The position numbers were made by a program, and so were the translations under genes. DNA of 63,016 bases, taken from contig JAHRVQ010000079.1 of assembly GCA_019090615.1 (NCBI GenBank), forward strand, positions 1 through 63,016, in the 5' to 3' direction. Positions 62,041-63,016 of this stretch are shown one piece after another (the stretch's first letter is position 1; each line of letters starts with the position of its first letter). Origin of the DNA: Pseudomonadales bacterium. Lineage in GTDB: Bacteria; Pseudomonadota; Gammaproteobacteria; Pseudomonadales; Azotimanducaceae. The notes beneath the pieces were generated by a model. It searched no databases, was not told the origin of the DNA, and saw only the letters and a program-made list of their open reading frames with translations.

Positions 62041-62826
62041 GTGGTTCAAAGTTCTATAGATTTAGATGTTTGGAAAGAAATTGCAATCAGCAAACAAATA
62101 TTAATTAAAACCGCTACCGATGCATTAGGACTTGATCCCGAATGCACCGAAGATGAGCTTGAGCTCGCCCTGAATCAGGGTATAAAACAAATTACAGAAG
62201 CAGAGAGCCTGGTCAGCGTCGCAAATGAGGCCAATCAGGCCGCCATTGCATCTATCGAGCAGAAACTACAATCCAGCGAAGAAAGCCGTTTAAAAACCGA
62301 GTCCGTCAATAAGAAACTTCAGGTTACTCAACTGGAACTGGACCTGCTTATTAAGTCCACGCGTAAACAGAGCGCTGAAGAAGTTAAAAAAACAGCTGTT
62401 CAACTCGAAGAGAAAACCAAAGCACTAAAGAAAATCAAGACCACTCTGGCAGACTCACCGGAAAACGTTGTAAAAAAGCTTAAGGCTTTGAACAAGAAAA
62501 AACTTGATGAAACCAATGCCCGCAAACGCGCAGAAGATGAAGCAAGAATCCAGAAAAAAGCTAAGCAAAAGCTGCAAAAGAACGTTGATGAACTAGAGAC
62601 CACGTTAAGTGATTCAACCAAACTTGTTGAACTCTACCGAGAACTGCGTGCTTTTTGCGAGGAACAATATACGCAATTGAAGGACCTGGTTGAAGACGAT
62701 GCCCTCACATCTCTACCAGATTCGAATGAAGACCTCCTTAAATCATTGCACAGTGAAGAAAGCAAAGAAGATGAAAAGGACGACAAAAAAGACGCAAAAA
62801 AAGATAAGAGCAATAAGAAAAAATAG
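62041..62826 (+). CDS. Coiled-coil protein of unknown function
   Basis: A 261-residue protein that I do not recognise. Residues 1-40 look globular (DLDVWKEIAISKQILIKTATDALG); about 45-225 are heptad-rich coiled coil (LQSSEESRLKTESVNKKL, LEEKTKALKKIKTTLAD); the last 20 residues are a Lys/Asp/Glu tail. No signal peptide is seen, so it is probably a cytoplasmic scaffold or nucleoid-associated protein. The start is GTG 62041, with GGAG six bases upstream; the ATG one base before it in another frame stops after six codons. Confidence 0.72.
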   Translation: MVQSSIDLDVWKEIAISKQILIKTATDALGLDPECTEDELELALNQGIKQITEAESLVSVANEANQAAIASIEQKLQSSEESRLKTESVNKKLQVTQLELDLLIKSTRKQSAEEVKKTAVQLEEKTKALKKIKTTLADSPENVVKKLKALNKKKLDETNARKRAEDEARIQKKAKQKLQKNVDELETTLSDSTKLVELYRELRAFCEEQYTQLKDLVEDDALTSLPDSNEDLLKSLHSEESKEDEKDDKKDAKKDKSNKKK

Positions 62827-62946
62827 CAACTTCAGCATTGACAGCTACTACTCTCCCCCCGAGCGACACTCACTAATTTGACAATACGTTGAGAAAAGCC
62901 GCTTGAGCGGGGCATGAGAGATCAGGCCGGTTGTATATAGAAAAAA

Positions 62947-63016
62947 CGCTCTGGTTGTTTATTGAAAACCCGCTCTGGCAGTTTATTGAAAAACCGCTCT
63001 GGCAGTTTATTGAAAA
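62947..63016. repeat. 24-bp tandem array, 3 copies, cut by the window end
   Basis: CGCTCTGG occurs at 62947, 62971 and 62995, and each copy ends TTTATTGAAAA. A decayed copy may precede it at about 62926. The motif GTTTATTG also occurs, on the minus strand, in units of the dapD-upstream array, so the two may share ancestry. The array continues past the window. Confidence 0.88.

Noticed and set aside
1-63016. tRNA, rRNA, IS elements, prophage or restriction-modification genes
   Set aside because: No tRNA cloverleaf, transposase, integrase, phage structural gene or methyltransferase pattern was recognised. Short inverted repeats alone do not justify a mobile-element call.

Overview
The window reads as chromosomal DNA of a free-living, probably marine gammaproteobacterium. 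This is inference from gene content: a long-form Pseudomonas-type DapD, argS followed by a SPOR protein, DUF2058 and PBPRA1643-type SEC-C proteins, an RpoE/ChrR pair, a TgpA-type transglutaminase operon, NupC/DeoD salvage and a CYP153 P450. Coding is dense on both strands. I see no rRNA, tRNA, insertion sequence, prophage or CRISPR array.

Layout. 1-7.8 kb: end of mpl, a DUF2161 nuclease-like protein, a hybrid sensor kinase, argS-folA-Sel1/SPOR and an M15 peptidase. 7.9-11.5 kb: a ferredoxin-NADP reductase-like flavoprotein, a serine hydrolase and a sigma/anti-sigma pair. 11.6-18.8 kb: moxR-DUF58-transglutaminase, then a large lipoprotein with its own promoter candidate and terminator. 18.9-22.2 kb: a two-gene folate C1 module (eukaryote-like Mtd1 dehydrogenase plus FchA cyclohydrolase), dapD and DUF5062. 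22.6-29.0 kb: a catabolic block (CYP153, MaoC hydratase, acyl-CoA dehydrogenase, CaiB-type CoA transferase, PhzF and VOC proteins). 29.4-37.4 kb: a SEC-C protein, a 902-residue REC-like/metallo-beta-lactamase/double cNMP-domain fusion, two peptidoglycan enzymes, truncated haemoglobin, uridine kinase and RNase H. 37.5-41.8 kb: a three-receiver hybrid kinase and a response regulator. 42.1-45.9 kb: a purine and nucleic-acid scavenging group (phosphoribosyltransferase, NupC, S1/P1 nuclease, DeoD). 45.9-63.0 kb: two MFS carriers, a matrixin protease, a repeat-rich SPOR protein, a ThDP enzyme, DUF2058, an S9 peptidase, a desaturase, a HpaI aldolase, a luciferase-like oxidoreductase, a second serine hydrolase and a coiled-coil protein.

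The strongest unexplained signal is a window-wide population of short, degenerate tandem arrays. I found more than twenty, with units of 11-24 bp. Arrays inside genes always have units divisible by three (15, 18, 21, 24 bp); most intergenic ones do not (11, 12-13, 13, 14, 22 bp). Several run right up to or through a start codon (vanY-like gene at 7309, sigma factor at 11456, MBL/cNMP gene at 32658). Two of the best arrays alternate two variants, giving 44- and 48-bp higher-order periods.

Other noteworthy items: the split FolD replacement, whose dehydrogenase lacks the cyclohydrolase lysine and sits beside FchA; the MBL/cNMP fusion, in which both cNMP cassettes lack the canonical arginine; and a 56-bp structured inverted repeat at 48336-48391.
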